From an uncultured Variovorax sp. (GTDB lineage: Bacteria; Pseudomonadota; Gammaproteobacteria; Burkholderiales; Burkholderiaceae_C): a DNA stretch of 6,450 nt. Below, one piece after another: positions 6,058-6,450 of the stretch; within the stretch, counting starts at the first letter, position 1, and each line of letters starts with the position of its first letter. The notes beneath the pieces are model-generated. The model was not told the origin of the DNA. It did not search any database and saw only the letters and a list, made by a program, of their open reading frames with translations. Both the position numbers and the translations under genes were made by a program. The stretch covers positions 1-6,450 of the forward strand of contig CAIQMJ010001309.1 in the NCBI GenBank assembly GCA_903872875.1, written 5' to 3'.

Positions 6058-6450
6058 GCGGCGGCCTCCTGCGATTCGATGCGCACCAGCACGGCGCCGC
6101 GCTGGAAGGTCTGGCCGGCCGCGAAGGGCAACTCAACGACGACGCCGTCGGCCGTGGCATCGATGGTCATCTGCAGTTTCATGCTTTCGATGACCAGCAA
6201 CGGGTCGCCCCGGCGAACCGACTGGCCGGGCGCGGCATGCAGCGACACGACCACGCCCGGCATCGGCGCGAGCGACGCGCCGGCCGTGGCGGCCGATGCC
6301 GCGCCGCTCGCACGCGTGGCGTCCACGCGGTCCACGCGCCACGACCGGCCCCTGAGCTGCACGAAGACCGTGTCGCCATGGACGGCGGCATGCAGACGCT
6401 CGCTGCGGCCGTCGACGCTGACGACGAAGCTTCTCTGGCCGGCTGCCCGG
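6054..6450 (-). CDS. Biotin-dependent acyl-CoA carboxylase alpha subunit, C-terminal part (biotinyl domain)
   Basis: Partial gene: the reading frame is open to the right edge, so only the last 131 residues are visible and the biotin carboxylase domain lies outside. The visible part starts with a beta-rich stretch like the end of the BT linker domain of MCC/PCC-type alpha subunits. An Ala-rich linker follows, then a biotinyl/lipoyl-attachment domain opening with an APMPGVV motif. The biotin-accepting lysine is in ESMKL (Lys codon 6177-6179), about 40 residues from the C-terminus, as expected for this family. In the family, ATP-dependent carboxylation of biotin on this cytoplasmic subunit supplies CO2 to the carboxyltransferase. 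That partner is the next gene, which starts inside this gene's stop codon (ATGA overlap). The usual site is AMKM; SMKL is a mild variant. A GTG at 6360-6362 could look like a start, but codons upstream continue the same domain. The substrate cannot be told from this fragment. Confidence 0.9.
   Translation of the reverse strand, partial: RAAGQRSFVVSVDGRSERLHAAVHGDTVFVQLRGRSWRVDRVDATRASGAASAATAGASLAPMPGVVVSLHAAPGQSVRRGDPLLVIESMKLQMTIDATADGVVVELPFAAGQTFQRGAVLVRIESQEAAA
6065..6070 (-). promoter_or_regulatory. Ribosome binding site of the carboxyltransferase gene
   Basis: A perfect AGGAGG on the minus strand, 7 bases before the ATG at 6055-6057. It lies within the last codons of the upstream alpha-subunit gene, so the coding sequence doubles as a Shine-Dalgarno site. 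With the ATGA overlap this supports the chosen start and translational coupling of the two carboxylase subunits. Confidence 0.8.

Noticed and set aside
3773..6160. A 795-codon minus-strand frame across the carboxyltransferase and ligase genes
   Set aside because: It is an alternate frame of two well-supported genes, crosses their junction and is low-complexity. The true frames contain the conserved motifs.
1..6450. CRISPR arrays, tRNA/rRNA genes, insertion sequences, phage genes
   Set aside because: No direct-repeat arrays, RNA-like cloverleaf sequences, transposase motifs or terminal inverted repeats were seen. The window is almost fully covered by metabolic genes.

Overview
The window is part of one catabolic operon from a high-GC bacterium. 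Every convincing gene is on the minus strand, so transcription runs from the right edge to the left edge. GC-rich third codon positions, strong GGAG-type ribosome binding sites, tight spacing and the gene families present suggest a Pseudomonadota member, most likely Burkholderiales (Bordetella/Achromobacter/Variovorax/Cupriavidus type). That placement is inferred from style and gene content, not from a marker gene.

In transcription order: (1) the C-terminal 131 residues of a biotin-dependent acyl-CoA carboxylase alpha subunit, ending in a biotinyl domain (6054-6450, 5' end outside the window); (2) the complete carboxyltransferase (beta) subunit of the methylcrotonyl-CoA carboxylase type (4447-6057), overlapping gene 1 by 4 bases; (3) a CaiC/DitJ-like AMP-forming acyl-CoA ligase (2740-4410); (4) a MaoC-like hot-dog hydratase (2244-2693); (5) a nitronate monooxygenase/2-nitropropane dioxygenase-family flavoprotein (1199-2200); (6) an ORF overlapping gene 5 by 4 bases and running off the left edge (3-1202, 400 visible codons). 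Gaps between genes 2-3, 3-4 and 4-5 are only about 36-46 bases and hold the next gene's ribosome binding site. I see no promoter or convincing terminator inside the window.

Gene 6 is the main discovery. Read codon by codon it has no stop. It encodes an N-terminal 2-hydroxychromene-2-carboxylate (HCCA) isomerase / kappa-GST thioredoxin-fold domain (about residues 17-212), an 18-residue linker, and a crotonase-fold enoyl-CoA hydratase (from about residue 231) with both catalytic glutamates. The two enzymes appear fused in one polypeptide. The gene is easy to miss because its stop lies outside the window and long GC-driven antisense ORFs cover it.

Taken together the genes suggest activation of a carboxylic acid to its CoA thioester (ligase), carboxylation of an enoyl-CoA or acyl-CoA (carboxylase pair), and hydration/isomerisation (crotonase fusion and MaoC). 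This resembles the leucine/isovalerate (liu) or acyclic terpenoid (atu) routes, but with a different gene set and an unknown substrate. An acyl-CoA dehydrogenase and a lyase or thiolase would be needed and are not in the window.
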